Positions 34,442-42,769 of a stretch of 64,000 nucleotides of DNA are shown here, piece after piece. Position numbers and translations under genes: made by a program. Within the stretch, counting starts at the first letter, position 1; the number at the start of each line of letters is the position of its first letter. Under the pieces are notes generated by a model, which did no database searches, was not told the origin of the DNA, and worked only from the letters and a program-made list of their open reading frames with translations. The stretch is from an uncultured Eggerthella sp. (GTDB taxonomy: Bacteria; Actinomycetota; Coriobacteriia; Coriobacteriales; Eggerthellaceae), in NCBI GenBank assembly GCA_900553605.1, contig USDX01000008.1, forward strand, positions 1 through 64,000, in the 5' to 3' direction.

Positions 34442-34810
34442 TTAATCGGTTCCTAAGATGGAATTCATGATGCCAGAGACGATGGAGATAACGATGGAGG
34501 CAACAAATCCTGATCCAAACGAATCAATAACGAATCCAGCACCAAACAACGCATTGCCCATGGAGGCGGCAACATACAGAAGAATGGTATTGATTACCAG
34601 GTAGAACACGCCCAGCGAAAGCACGGTTATAGGGAGGCCGATAAGCTGGAGGAAAGGCTTTATGGTCATGTTCAAAAGGGCAATGATGAGTGCCATTACG
34701 GCAATGGAGCCCCATGAGCTTCCCGCTCCAACGATGTCGATGCCGGGAACAAGCCAGACGGCAACGCCGACCGCAATGAAAATCGCAATTGTGCGCAAGA
34801 TGAACTGCAT
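34442..34810 (-). CDS. Phage-holin-family membrane protein (PF04020)
   Basis: 122 residues with four hydrophobic segments. VAVWLVPGIDIVG, ALLNMTIKPFLQLIGLPITVLSLG and FYLVINTILLYVA are the signature of the PF04020 family. Despite the name, members are ordinary chromosomal membrane proteins in many bacteria and no phage genes are near. ATG 34810 lies about 120 bases from the divergent tilS gene. Function unknown. Confidence 0.85.
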   Translation of the reverse strand: MQFILRTIAIFIAVGVAVWLVPGIDIVGAGSSWGSIAVMALIIALLNMTIKPFLQLIGLPITVLSLGVFYLVINTILLYVAASMGNALFGAGFVIDSFGSGFVASIVISIVSGIMNSILGTD

Positions 34811-34934
34811 GGCAAAGCTCCATTTCCCTTGTAGGCATCATTTACAATAAACACGCTAGCAAAGCATCTTACGGCAGCGCAAGGCGCGCTGCCTCTTTGT
34901 TTCCCTCGGGTAGGAATTGGAAGGAAAGCCCTTG

Positions 34935-36029
34935 ATGATAGACGCAATAGAAAAGACTATTCGTACTCAGGGCCTGTTTAGTGCTGCAACTCCCGTAATC
35001 GCCATGGTTTCGGGTGGATCTGATTCGACGGCATTGGCATACCTTATCAGCGACCTTTACAAACGCGGTCTTGTGGGACAGCCCGCTATCTTGCACGTCA
35101 ACCACCTTCTTCGGGGTGAAGACGCCTATGCCGATCAGAGGTTCGTGGAAAAGCTTGCTGCTCGTTTGGAGATCCCGTTCTTCTCGTGCGAGATCGACGT
35201 GGCGGCTTTGGCCAAGGCGACCGGCGGCAACGAAGAGGCTATCGGCCGAAATGAGCGCTATCTGGCAGCGCATGAAGCCCTCGAAAGCCTGTGCCGCCAT
35301 GTGATGATTCCCGTTTCGGAAGGACGCATTGTTACTGCGCACACCCAAGACGACAGGGTGGAAAACTTCTACATGCGATCCATCGTAGGCACGGGCCCTG
35401 GCGGTTTTCGCTCCATGCTGTACGCCAACGGGCCGGTGGTACGTCCTCTGTTGGACGTATCTCGTCAGGCGCTACGCGATTTTATGAACGATATTCCCGC
35501 TGACGAGGCAGTGTTTGACGAAGAAGGGAACCGTTGGCGCGAAGATGCCACCAACGCCCACACCGATAGGTTCCGCGCATTTGTGCGCCATGAGATAATC
35601 CCGAAGGCGAAGGAGCGCAACGGGCAGCTGCTCGATACGCTCTGTCGCACCATGAACCTCATTGCCGACGAAGACGATTTCCTTGATTCTTTGGCGAGCG
35701 AGGCAACTGAGAGTAACTTGGAGTGGATTGGCGGTGACGGGGAAGGCTCGTTCGATGGATGTCGCTTGCTTCCTTCTTTCGGTGCGGTTGCGCGTCCGCT
35801 GCAGCGTCGTATGGTGATGGCGGTGCTCGAGGCGTTTATCGGAAGCGAGGGACGCATTGAATCGGCGTCGGTTGAGGCGATCCTTTCTGCGTTCGATGAG
35901 GAAGGCGCTCCCATCAGCGGTTTTGTTACCAATGTACAGGGGAATTTGGCGGTAAGCGCTAACAAGCAAGGCGTTTTGGTAGAGCCGATGGCCGTATTCC
36001 GTGCACGCCGGAAGCCCAACCGCGCATAA
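34935..36029 (+). CDS. tilS: tRNA(Ile)-lysidine synthase
   Basis: Adds lysine to cytidine 34 of tRNA-Ile2 (CAU) so that it reads AUA. The 364-residue N-type ATPase has the PP-loop VSGGSDSTALAYL, HVNHLLRGEDAYAD and AHTQDDRVENFYMR, then RPLLDVSRQALRDF and the TilS substrate-binding region. ATG 34935 is nine bases after AAGGA; TTG at 34932 or 34917 is possible but less well placed. It heads the tilS-maf-hpt-ftsH-folPK-birA run. Confidence 0.92.
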   Translation: MIDAIEKTIRTQGLFSAATPVIAMVSGGSDSTALAYLISDLYKRGLVGQPAILHVNHLLRGEDAYADQRFVEKLAARLEIPFFSCEIDVAALAKATGGNEEAIGRNERYLAAHEALESLCRHVMIPVSEGRIVTAHTQDDRVENFYMRSIVGTGPGGFRSMLYANGPVVRPLLDVSRQALRDFMNDIPADEAVFDEEGNRWREDATNAHTDRFRAFVRHEIIPKAKERNGQLLDTLCRTMNLIADEDDFLDSLASEATESNLEWIGGDGEGSFDGCRLLPSFGAVARPLQRRMVMAVLEAFIGSEGRIESASVEAILSAFDEEGAPISGFVTNVQGNLAVSANKQGVLVEPMAVFRARRKPNRA

Positions 36030-36129
36030 CGAGCGTTCGGGCGTTGAAGTGTATCGCTTGCCTGAAATTGCCCGAAATTGCGCCAACTGCGATTAAGAGT
36101 ACCGGCAATTGGCCTAAAAGGAGAATTAC

Positions 36130-36819
36130 ATGCCTGATACAACTACTATTCCCGTAAATGTCATTCTGGCTTCGAACAGCCCTCGTCGAAAGCAGCTGCT
36201 CGAAGAAGCGGGCGTTAAGTTTACGGTGTATACCGGCTCCACCGAAGTAGACGAATCGCTCGATGCAGATCAACGCTCGCAGCCCTCTGAAGCGGTAAAG
36301 AAGCTTGCAGAGCGCAAAGCGGGTTCGGTTATCCAGGACATTTTGGCTGAAAACCCTGTGGGCTTAGGCATCGTTATCGGCGCCGATACCACGGTGGTGC
36401 TCGATGGGGAGATGCTGGGTAAACCCTACAGCGCAGACCATGCACGCGAGATGTTGGGCCGTCTTTCGGGTCGAACGCATGAAGTGATCACGGGTGTTTC
36501 CGTGTGGCTCGTTATGCTCAACGAGTCGGAGGAAAAAGGCGGCGACGGCAATGTTTCGTTGGCCTTCCGCTCGTTCTCCGAAACCAGCACGGTTACCTTC
36601 AAAGAGCTTTCGACCGAAGATATCAACGCTTATGTTGCCACGGGCGAAACCATCGATAAGGCAGGTGCCTATGCCATTCAGGGCAAGGGCCGCAGGTTGG
36701 TGGAAAGCTACGACGGCGACTTCAACAACATTGTCGGCTTGCCCGTCGATACGCTTCTGAAGAACTTCCCTGAAATCATGCAGGAAACCATCGAAGCCGA
36801 GGTTAAGCCAAAAGAATAA
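36130..36819 (+). CDS. maf: Maf-like nucleoside triphosphate pyrophosphatase
   Basis: Hydrolyses non-canonical or modified (d)NTPs to monophosphates, a house-cleaning enzyme. 229 residues, somewhat longer than the usual 190-200 because of an insertion around SEEKGGDGNVSLAFRS. Motifs: ILASNSPRRKQLLEEAG, GADTTVVLDGEMLGKP, LSGRTHEVITGV, KAGAYAIQGKG and GDFNNIVGLPV. ATG follows AAAAGGAG. A GC-rich hairpin at 36842-36875 ends the gene. Confidence 0.92.
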   Translation: MPDTTTIPVNVILASNSPRRKQLLEEAGVKFTVYTGSTEVDESLDADQRSQPSEAVKKLAERKAGSVIQDILAENPVGLGIVIGADTTVVLDGEMLGKPYSADHAREMLGRLSGRTHEVITGVSVWLVMLNESEEKGGDGNVSLAFRSFSETSTVTFKELSTEDINAYVATGETIDKAGAYAIQGKGRRLVESYDGDFNNIVGLPVDTLLKNFPEIMQETIEAEVKPKE

Positions 36820-36841
36820 TCGCAGTTGATGCATAGCTTGC

Positions 36842-36878
36842 GCGCCGCCATTCCCTCCAAGAGGGGTGGCGGCGCTTT
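36842..36878 (+). terminator. Terminator-like hairpin after maf
   Basis: GCGCCGCCA (36842-36850) pairs with TGGCGGCGC (36867-36875), with an inner CCCTC/GAGGG stem. Only three T residues follow. Confidence 0.6.
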
Positions 36879-37009
36879 AGTACAGTGAAGATTTATTGCA
36901 AAACAGCCACAGGCACCTTTCCGCAAATGTGCTTAGGAAAGCTTTTGTTACACTGAAGTACTGTCTATACCCGTATTTACTCCACCTATCGGTGGGAAAA
37001 GAGGCTTTC

Positions 37010-37555
37010 GTGGAGAAGCATCCCAATCTTGAGCGCATCCTTTTTTCCGAGGATGAGATTCGTACGCGTGTAAAGGAAATGGGCGCACAGATTACCGAAG
37101 ATTATGCAGGTAAAAGCATCGTGGTGATTTCGGTGCTGCGAGGAGCGGCTATCTTCATGGCTGACTTGGTTCGCGAAATCCACCTGCCGGTTGAAATGGA
37201 CTACATGGCCATTTCTTCTTACGGCAACGGCATGAAGAGCTCCGGCGTGGTTCGTATTATCAAAGACCTCTCCAGCCAGATCGAAGGCCGTCACGTGCTT
37301 ATCGCTGAAGACATCCTGGACAGTGGCCTTACCCTGCGCTACCTCATTAAGAACCTCGAGTCGCGCAACCCTGCTTCCATCGAAGTGGCAACGCTTCTTC
37401 GCAAGGACACTCCCAATCAGGCAGATATCAAGTGCAAGTACATTGGCTTTGAATGTCCCGATGAATTTATTGTTGGCTATGGCCTCGACTACGCCGAGCG
37501 TTATCGCAACCTTTCCTGCATCGGCGTGTTGAAGCCCGAAGCAACCCAGGAATAA
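37010..37555 (+). CDS. hpt: Hypoxanthine phosphoribosyltransferase
   Basis: Purine salvage enzyme: hypoxanthine (or guanine) plus PRPP gives IMP (GMP). 181 residues, standard size. ISVLRGAAIFMADLVREI and the PRPP loop VLIAEDILDSGLTL are diagnostic, and VGYGLDYAERYRNL near the end binds the base. The GTG at 37010 with AAAAGAGG upstream is chosen; the in-frame upstream extension is not protein-like. It lies 42 bases before ftsH, an arrangement conserved in many Gram-positives. Confidence 0.93.
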   Translation: MEKHPNLERILFSEDEIRTRVKEMGAQITEDYAGKSIVVISVLRGAAIFMADLVREIHLPVEMDYMAISSYGNGMKSSGVVRIIKDLSSQIEGRHVLIAEDILDSGLTLRYLIKNLESRNPASIEVATLLRKDTPNQADIKCKYIGFECPDEFIVGYGLDYAERYRNLSCIGVLKPEATQE

Positions 37556-37597
37556 CGTCCGTTGGTTCGATCGAAGGACATAAGGAACTAATAACCT

Positions 37598-39790
37598 ATG
37601 GCACAAACACCCAATCAAAAGAAGCCTAATCACAGTAAGCCCCCCTTGCCCAAGCAGCCCAATCGCTCCAATATCGTTACGCTGGTTGTGTTCTTGGCCG
37701 TTGGTATTTTCTTTGCCGTGATGATGACCCGTACCATGACGGCGACGAACGGTATTACCCAGACCGACGAATTGGTAACGTCTGAGTTTACCCAGGCTGT
37801 CGAGCAGGGTCGCGTGAACACTGCTGTTTACGACACCGGCTCCTATACCATTACGGGCACCTACTACCCTGCCGCTACGGCAGGCGAGGCCACAACGGAT
37901 GCGTTCAACACCGCATTCAACGCGTTGAACTCCGGAATGGCAAGCACCACGGGCGCTCGTCCCACCATCGTGCAGACGCAGGAGCTTGCTGCCTCCAAAC
38001 TTGGCTCCGAGCATAACTACACCTGCACATGGGTTGGCTCCGATTCACTGGGTCAGCTTATGGCGGCGCATCCTTCCATTCAGTACAGCGTGCGCTTGGC
38101 ATCGCCTTGGGGTTCCATCCTGGCATCGATTCTGCCCATTTTGATCATTGCCGGCCTGCTGCTGTTCTTCTTCTCCCAGATGAACAAGGCAAACAACTCG
38201 CAGATGTCATTCGGCAAGGCGAAGGTGAAGAAAAGCGTTGAGGAGCATCCCGACGTTCACTTCTCCGACGTTGCCGGTGTTGATGAAGCGGTTGAGGAAA
38301 TGCAGGAGATCAAGGACTTCCTGGAAAACCCTGCAAAGTATCAGTCTCTTGGTGCAAAGATTCCTCGCGGTTGCCTTTTGGTGGGCCCTCCGGGTACTGG
38401 TAAAACCCTGCTTGCGCGTGCTGTTGCCGGTGAAGCGGGCGTTCCGTTCTTCAGCATCTCTGGTTCCGACTTCGTGGAAATGTTCGTAGGCGTGGGTGCT
38501 TCCCGTGTACGTGACCTGTTCAAGCAGGCAAAGGAAGCTTCTCCTTCGATCATCTTCATCGACGAAATTGACGCCGTTGGCCGTCAGCGTGGCGCTGGTT
38601 TGGGCGGTGGCCACGACGAACGCGAGCAGACTTTGAACCAGCTGCTTGTTGAAATGGACGGCTTCGAGGCCAACGATTCCGTTGTCCTTATTGCTGCAAC
38701 CAACCGCGCCGACGTTCTTGACCCGGCCCTGCTTCGCCCGGGCCGCTTCGACCGCCAGATTGTCGTTGACGCTCCTGACGTAAAGGGTCGTGAAAAGATC
38801 CTGAACGTTCACGCTGCCAACAAGCCCCTGGCCGATGATGTTGACCTTGCCAGCATCGCTAAGCTCACCCCTGGCTTCACGGGTGCCGATTTGTCCAACT
38901 TGCTCAACGAGTCGGCAATTCTTACGGCTCGTCGCAACAAGCACATCATCACTAACAAGGAAGTTCAGGACTCCATGGAGCGTGTTATCGCTGGTCCTGA
39001 ACGCAAGGGTCGTGTTCTCGACGAACGTACGCGCAAGACCATCGCGTACCATGAATCGGGTCATGCTTTGGTTGGCCACATGCTTGAAGGCGCTGACCCT
39101 GTTCATAAGATCTCGATCATCTCTCGTGGTCGCGCCTTGGGTTACACGCTTTCCATCCCTGACGAAGACAAGGTGCTCAACAGCCGCAACGAAATGCGTG
39201 ACGAGCTGGCCGTGTTCCTTGGTGGTCGTGTTGCCGAAGAGCTGTTCTGTGACGACATCACCACGGGCGCTTCCAACGACCTTGAGCGCGCAACGAAGAT
39301 GGCTCGCGCTATGGTTACCAATTACGGCATGAGCTCCGACTTGGGCGTGCAGGTGTTCGGCCAGCCCAATCACGAAGTGTTCTTGGGCCGCGATTATGGC
39401 AACACGCAGGATTACTCCGACGATACGGCTCGTCGCATCGACGACGAGGTTGCTCGCATCATGAAGGAAGCCCACGATCGTGCGGTGGAAATTCTTTCCT
39501 CCAAGCGCGACCAGATGGACCTTATGGCTACCGTTTTGCTTGAGCGCGAAACGATTGACGGTGATGCTTGCCAGGCATTGCTTAACAACCGTTGGGCAGA
39601 GTACCTGCAGGAAGAACAGGCCAAGGAAGCTGAAGGCAAAAAGCCAGAGCTTGAAACTGCTGAAGATGCCCCCGCCGATGTTGCTGCACAGCAGGAACAG
39701 CAGGCCACTGCAGTAAGCGAGGCAACACCCACAAAGCCTGAAGCCCCTGATGGGGGAGCGTCGGGTCCCGAATCGGGCAACCAACAGTAA
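37598..39790 (+). CDS. ftsH: ATP-dependent zinc metalloprotease FtsH
   Basis: Membrane AAA+ protease that removes misfolded membrane proteins and regulators. 730 residues. One N-terminal membrane helix (about 25-45), an external domain, a second helix near 172-190, the AAA module with GPPGTGKT (about 262-269) and IIFIDEIDAVGRQRGAG, SRH RPGRFDRQIVV, and the zinc site HESGH (about 485). The last 70 residues are Glu/Ala/Pro-rich and disordered. ATG with AAGGA upstream. A hairpin at 39799-39826 separates it from folPK. Confidence 0.97.
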   Translation: MAQTPNQKKPNHSKPPLPKQPNRSNIVTLVVFLAVGIFFAVMMTRTMTATNGITQTDELVTSEFTQAVEQGRVNTAVYDTGSYTITGTYYPAATAGEATTDAFNTAFNALNSGMASTTGARPTIVQTQELAASKLGSEHNYTCTWVGSDSLGQLMAAHPSIQYSVRLASPWGSILASILPILIIAGLLLFFFSQMNKANNSQMSFGKAKVKKSVEEHPDVHFSDVAGVDEAVEEMQEIKDFLENPAKYQSLGAKIPRGCLLVGPPGTGKTLLARAVAGEAGVPFFSISGSDFVEMFVGVGASRVRDLFKQAKEASPSIIFIDEIDAVGRQRGAGLGGGHDEREQTLNQLLVEMDGFEANDSVVLIAATNRADVLDPALLRPGRFDRQIVVDAPDVKGREKILNVHAANKPLADDVDLASIAKLTPGFTGADLSNLLNESAILTARRNKHIITNKEVQDSMERVIAGPERKGRVLDERTRKTIAYHESGHALVGHMLEGADPVHKISIISRGRALGYTLSIPDEDKVLNSRNEMRDELAVFLGGRVAEELFCDDITTGASNDLERATKMARAMVTNYGMSSDLGVQVFGQPNHEVFLGRDYGNTQDYSDDTARRIDDEVARIMKEAHDRAVEILSSKRDQMDLMATVLLERETIDGDACQALLNNRWAEYLQEEQAKEAEGKKPELETAEDAPADVAAQQEQQATAVSEATPTKPEAPDGGASGPESGNQQ

Positions 39791-39798
39791 TGGTTAGC

Positions 39799-39826
39799 AA
39801 CGCCCCGGGCCATACGGCCTGGGGCG
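39799..39826 (+). terminator. Hairpin between ftsH and folPK
   Basis: ACGCCCC(G)GGCC and GGCC(T)GGGGCGT form a strong stem eight bases after the ftsH stop. The T run is weak, so partial termination or RNA processing is possible. Confidence 0.5.
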
Positions 39827-39847
39827 TGGTTTATAAGGAGCAAAACT

Positions 39848-41161
39848 ATGATTTGGCGCTGTGGACGCTACCCCTTTGATTCCCGCACCCCCGTTATCAT
39901 GGGCATTTTGAATGTGACCCCCGATTCATTTTCCGATGGTGGTTCGTACGCCAACGTAGAAGAGGCGGTTGCTGCTGCCCAGAAAATGGTTGATGAGGGC
40001 GCTCTCATCATCGATGTGGGCGGTGAGTCTACGCGCCCTGGCGCAAATCCTGTGTCTGTCGAAGAAGAGCTTTCTCGCACTATCGAGGTAGTGAAGCAGC
40101 TGGCTGAAAAGGATATATGCGTAAGCATAGATACCCGCCATGCCGAGGTGGCAAAGGCGGCAGTTGAAGCGGGCGCAAGCATCATCAACGATGTAACGGG
40201 TTTCCGTGATCCCGCCATGGTTGAGGTTGCCAAGGGATGCGATGTCGGCTTGGTGGTAATGCATATGCTGGGCGACGACCCGCGCACCATGCAGGACGAG
40301 CCCCAGTACGACGATGTGGTTGCGGAAGTATGCGAATACCTCTCAAAGCGTGCTGCCGAGCTTGAAACTGCCGGCATTGCTCATGATCGAATCTGCCTTG
40401 ATCCTGGTCCTGGCTTTGGCAAAACCGCCAAGCAGACCATTGAGCTTATGCGTAACTTCCAGGAGCTAGTGCATCTGGGGTATCCCACAATGGTTGCCGT
40501 TTCCCGAAAGAGCTACATCGGCTACGCCTATGACATCGACGACCCCAAGGAACGCGATGCTGCTTCTGCTGCAGAGGCGCTGATGGCATGCGAATTGGGC
40601 GCTTCGGTAATTCGTACGCATAATGTGGCGCTAACCGAAGAGTCGCTAAAGGAAAACCTGCGGCCCTATGCGTTTATCGGCCTTGGTTGCAACGTTGCTT
40701 TGGTTGCCGATGAAGGCGAGGAACTCGAGGGCAAGAAGGCAATGCTCAGCCAAGCTATCACCGATATGTGTCTGTTGCCCGATTCTCAGATCATCGATGT
40801 TTCCAGCTTCTATGAAAGCGAGCCTGCTTATGTGGAAGACCAGGACTCGTTCGTTAATGCAGTGCTTATCTTGCGTACGGGCTTGCCCCCGCAAGAGCTC
40901 CTGCGCTATCTGAATATCATCGAAGACAGGCTGGGTCGCATCCGCGAAAAGAAGAACGGTCCGCGCACGTGCGATCTGGATATCCTTGATTACCAGGGCT
41001 ATGTGTCCGACTTGGAAGTGCTGACTTTGCCTCATCCGCTCCTTACCGAACGTGATTTCGTGGTAAAGCCACTGCTTGAGATTGCTCCTAACCATGAGCT
41101 TTCCGATGGCACGAAAGTCACACTTGATACCGTAACGGTGGGCAAGGCGTGGAAGTGCTAA
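39848..41161 (+). CDS. Fused dihydropteroate synthase / hydroxymethyldihydropterin pyrophosphokinase
   Basis: Two consecutive folate-biosynthesis enzymes in one 437-residue chain. Residues 1 to about 272 are FolP: MGILNVTPDSFSDGG, IIDVGGESTRPGA, IINDVTGF, CLDPGPGFGKT and VSRKSYIG. Residues about 275-437 are FolK: YAFIGLGCNVA, SSFYESEPAYVEDQDSFVNA, LGRIREKKNGPRTCDLDIL and LPHPLLTERDFVVKPL. All expected motifs are present in both halves. The order DHPS-HPPK is the reverse of the usual eukaryotic HPPK-DHPS fusion. ATG after AAGGAG; the end overlaps birA. Confidence 0.93.
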   Translation: MIWRCGRYPFDSRTPVIMGILNVTPDSFSDGGSYANVEEAVAAAQKMVDEGALIIDVGGESTRPGANPVSVEEELSRTIEVVKQLAEKDICVSIDTRHAEVAKAAVEAGASIINDVTGFRDPAMVEVAKGCDVGLVVMHMLGDDPRTMQDEPQYDDVVAEVCEYLSKRAAELETAGIAHDRICLDPGPGFGKTAKQTIELMRNFQELVHLGYPTMVAVSRKSYIGYAYDIDDPKERDAASAAEALMACELGASVIRTHNVALTEESLKENLRPYAFIGLGCNVALVADEGEELEGKKAMLSQAITDMCLLPDSQIIDVSSFYESEPAYVEDQDSFVNAVLILRTGLPPQELLRYLNIIEDRLGRIREKKNGPRTCDLDILDYQGYVSDLEVLTLPHPLLTERDFVVKPLLEIAPNHELSDGTKVTLDTVTVGKAWKC

Positions 41162-42000
41162 GCCAGTCCGAACATCAAACCTGCGGCCGTGTTGCAAAAG
41201 GTGCCCCCTCGGTGGCGCCTTTGCGTCCGGCCGTTTCTTCTTTCTGGGATTTGCACGCCTATGCATGCGTCCGTTCGACGAACGAGCTCGTGAAAGAAGC
41301 TCTTCGTCAGGGTGTGCCTGAGGGATATTGCGCAACTGCCTTGGAGCAAGAAGGCGGCTATGGGCGTCAAGGGAGGGTTTGGACCAGTCCTTTGGGCGGT
41401 GTATACACTTCGTTTGCGTTGCGACCTAACGTGCCGCCTCAAATGCTCCCTACCTTGAGCTTGGTGGCCTCATTGGCGGTAGCCGACGCCCTTGAGCAGG
41501 TGCGTCCAAGCTGTAGCCCGCTTATCAAGTGGCCTAATGATGTGCTTTGTCCGCAGGGGAAACTCGCAGGCATTTCGCTTGAGGCTTTAGCTGGCGGCGT
41601 GTGCGTTGGTGTGGGGGTCAATGTGTATGAGCCTTTTGCCAAACGCGAAGTTGAGGGGAAGTACTCCTTGGCGTATCTGCAAGATGGCGTTGTGGAAGCG
41701 GATCTTTCCGCGGAGCAGCGTTCCGTCATGACTCAGTTGGTTGAAAGCATGCTTGAAGCGATGAAGAGCCGCTACGGGCGCTGGCTCCAGGAAGGCTTCT
41801 CGGCTTTTATCGATGAGTACAGCCAGCGCTTCGCTTACCGCGACAAGCGGGCATCCCTCGCGCTTATCAATGGAGATAAAACCATCGAGGGGGTAATTCG
41901 TGGCGTCGATAGCTTAGGGCGCTTGCTCGTTGAAAACGATGTTGGGGCGATTGTCCCCATGAGCTCGGGCGAAGTGCATGTGACTTCGTTTCAAAGTTAA
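41149..42000 (+). CDS. birA: Biotin-[acetyl-CoA-carboxylase] ligase, without DNA-binding domain
   Basis: Joins biotin to the lysine of biotin carboxyl carrier proteins. 283 residues. Motifs: VRSTNELVKEA, the biotinyl-AMP loop GRQGRVWTSPLGGVYTSF, IKWPNDVLCPQGKLAGISLE and GVGVNVY; a C-terminal SH3-like domain ends the chain. The N-terminal helix-turn-helix of the E. coli regulator type is missing, so it is not expected to repress biotin genes. The GTG lies 13 bases inside folPK. A GTG at 41155 has better spacing to AAGG and may be the true start. Confidence 0.92.
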   Translation: MEVLSQSEHQTCGRVAKGAPSVAPLRPAVSSFWDLHAYACVRSTNELVKEALRQGVPEGYCATALEQEGGYGRQGRVWTSPLGGVYTSFALRPNVPPQMLPTLSLVASLAVADALEQVRPSCSPLIKWPNDVLCPQGKLAGISLEALAGGVCVGVGVNVYEPFAKREVEGKYSLAYLQDGVVEADLSAEQRSVMTQLVESMLEAMKSRYGRWLQEGFSAFIDEYSQRFAYRDKRASLALINGDKTIEGVIRGVDSLGRLLVENDVGAIVPMSSGEVHVTSFQS

Positions 42001-42015
42001 CCTGGAGCTGTTGGC

Positions 42016-42567
42016 CTAAAGCAGCAGAGACTTCAAACCGATAAGAATGAGCACGGCACCGCCAATGATGGTGGCTTTTTCGCCGAGTGCGTTACCGAAG
42101 CGCTTACCGATAACCAGGGCAACGATGCAGGTAAGTGCCGTAGTGACGCCGATGATGCCCGAAGAGGTGAGTACGTTTACTTCCAGGGCGGCAAAGCTTA
42201 CGCCAACCGCTAGGGCATCAATGCTGGTGGCAACTGCCTGGAACAACAGTACGGGCATGGTGAGTGTTTGCTCGGATGCCTCTTCGCCCTCTTCTTCATG
42301 GAAGGCGTCCCAGATCATCTTTCCGCCGATGAATCCCAAGATCACAAAGGTAATGATGCCAGCATATTGGGTGATGAAATCGCTTACCAGCTGACCCAGG
42401 ACAAACCCTACAACGGGCATGAGGAACTGGAAAAAGCCGAAAGCAAGGGGCATGGAAAAGCTGCGGGCGCGTGAGATGTTAGGATAAGCAAAGCTGTTGG
42501 AGATGGTAACGGCAAACGCATCCATGGAGAGTGCTAGGCCAAGTATGACGATTTCGACAATGCTCAC
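42016..42567 (-). CDS. mntP: Manganese efflux pump MntP
   Basis: Exports Mn2+ (PF02659). 183 residues, six membrane helices. The two duplicated motifs LALSMDAFAVTISNS and AVATSIDALAVGVSFA, with conserved Asp in helices 1 and 4, identify the family. GTG start with AAAGGA upstream. The upstream 200 bases were inspected for the manganese (yybP-ykoY) riboswitch that often precedes mntP; no match was recognised. Convergent with birA, 15 bases between stops. Confidence 0.92.
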   Translation of the reverse strand: MSIVEIVILGLALSMDAFAVTISNSFAYPNISRARSFSMPLAFGFFQFLMPVVGFVLGQLVSDFITQYAGIITFVILGFIGGKMIWDAFHEEEGEEASEQTLTMPVLLFQAVATSIDALAVGVSFAALEVNVLTSSGIIGVTTALTCIVALVIGKRFGNALGEKATIIGGAVLILIGLKSLLL

Positions 42568-42769
42568 GGCAGTCCTTTCTTGTGTGCAAACCTGTATTTT
42601 CCCTCATGGCAAGCCGCTTGCTGACTAGGCGGTCAACATGACACACATTTGATAAATACATGCATTTTGCCTAGGGGATATGGCGGTATTTAAGCTGCGT
42701 TATCAGAATAGGCAGAGCAACTGATTGGCTGCATGCGTTAAGGCAGGCGGCCTGGAACAATAATGAAAC

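Noticed and set aside
34442..34810. Prophage holin
   Set aside because: The protein belongs to PF04020, whose name mentions holin, but no endolysin, integrase or other phage gene is in the neighbourhood.
38207..39784. Long minus-strand frame opposite ftsH
   Set aside because: A mirror of ftsH codon bias; no ribosome binding site, no motifs. Similar antisense frames at 3376-4440, 22293-23798, 48579-49838 and 53760-55229 were rejected for the same reason.
42568..42700. Manganese (yybP-ykoY) riboswitch upstream of mntP
   Set aside because: The location is typical, and a CCGC..GCGG stem is present, but the conserved riboswitch segments could not be recognised. A covariance-model search would settle it.
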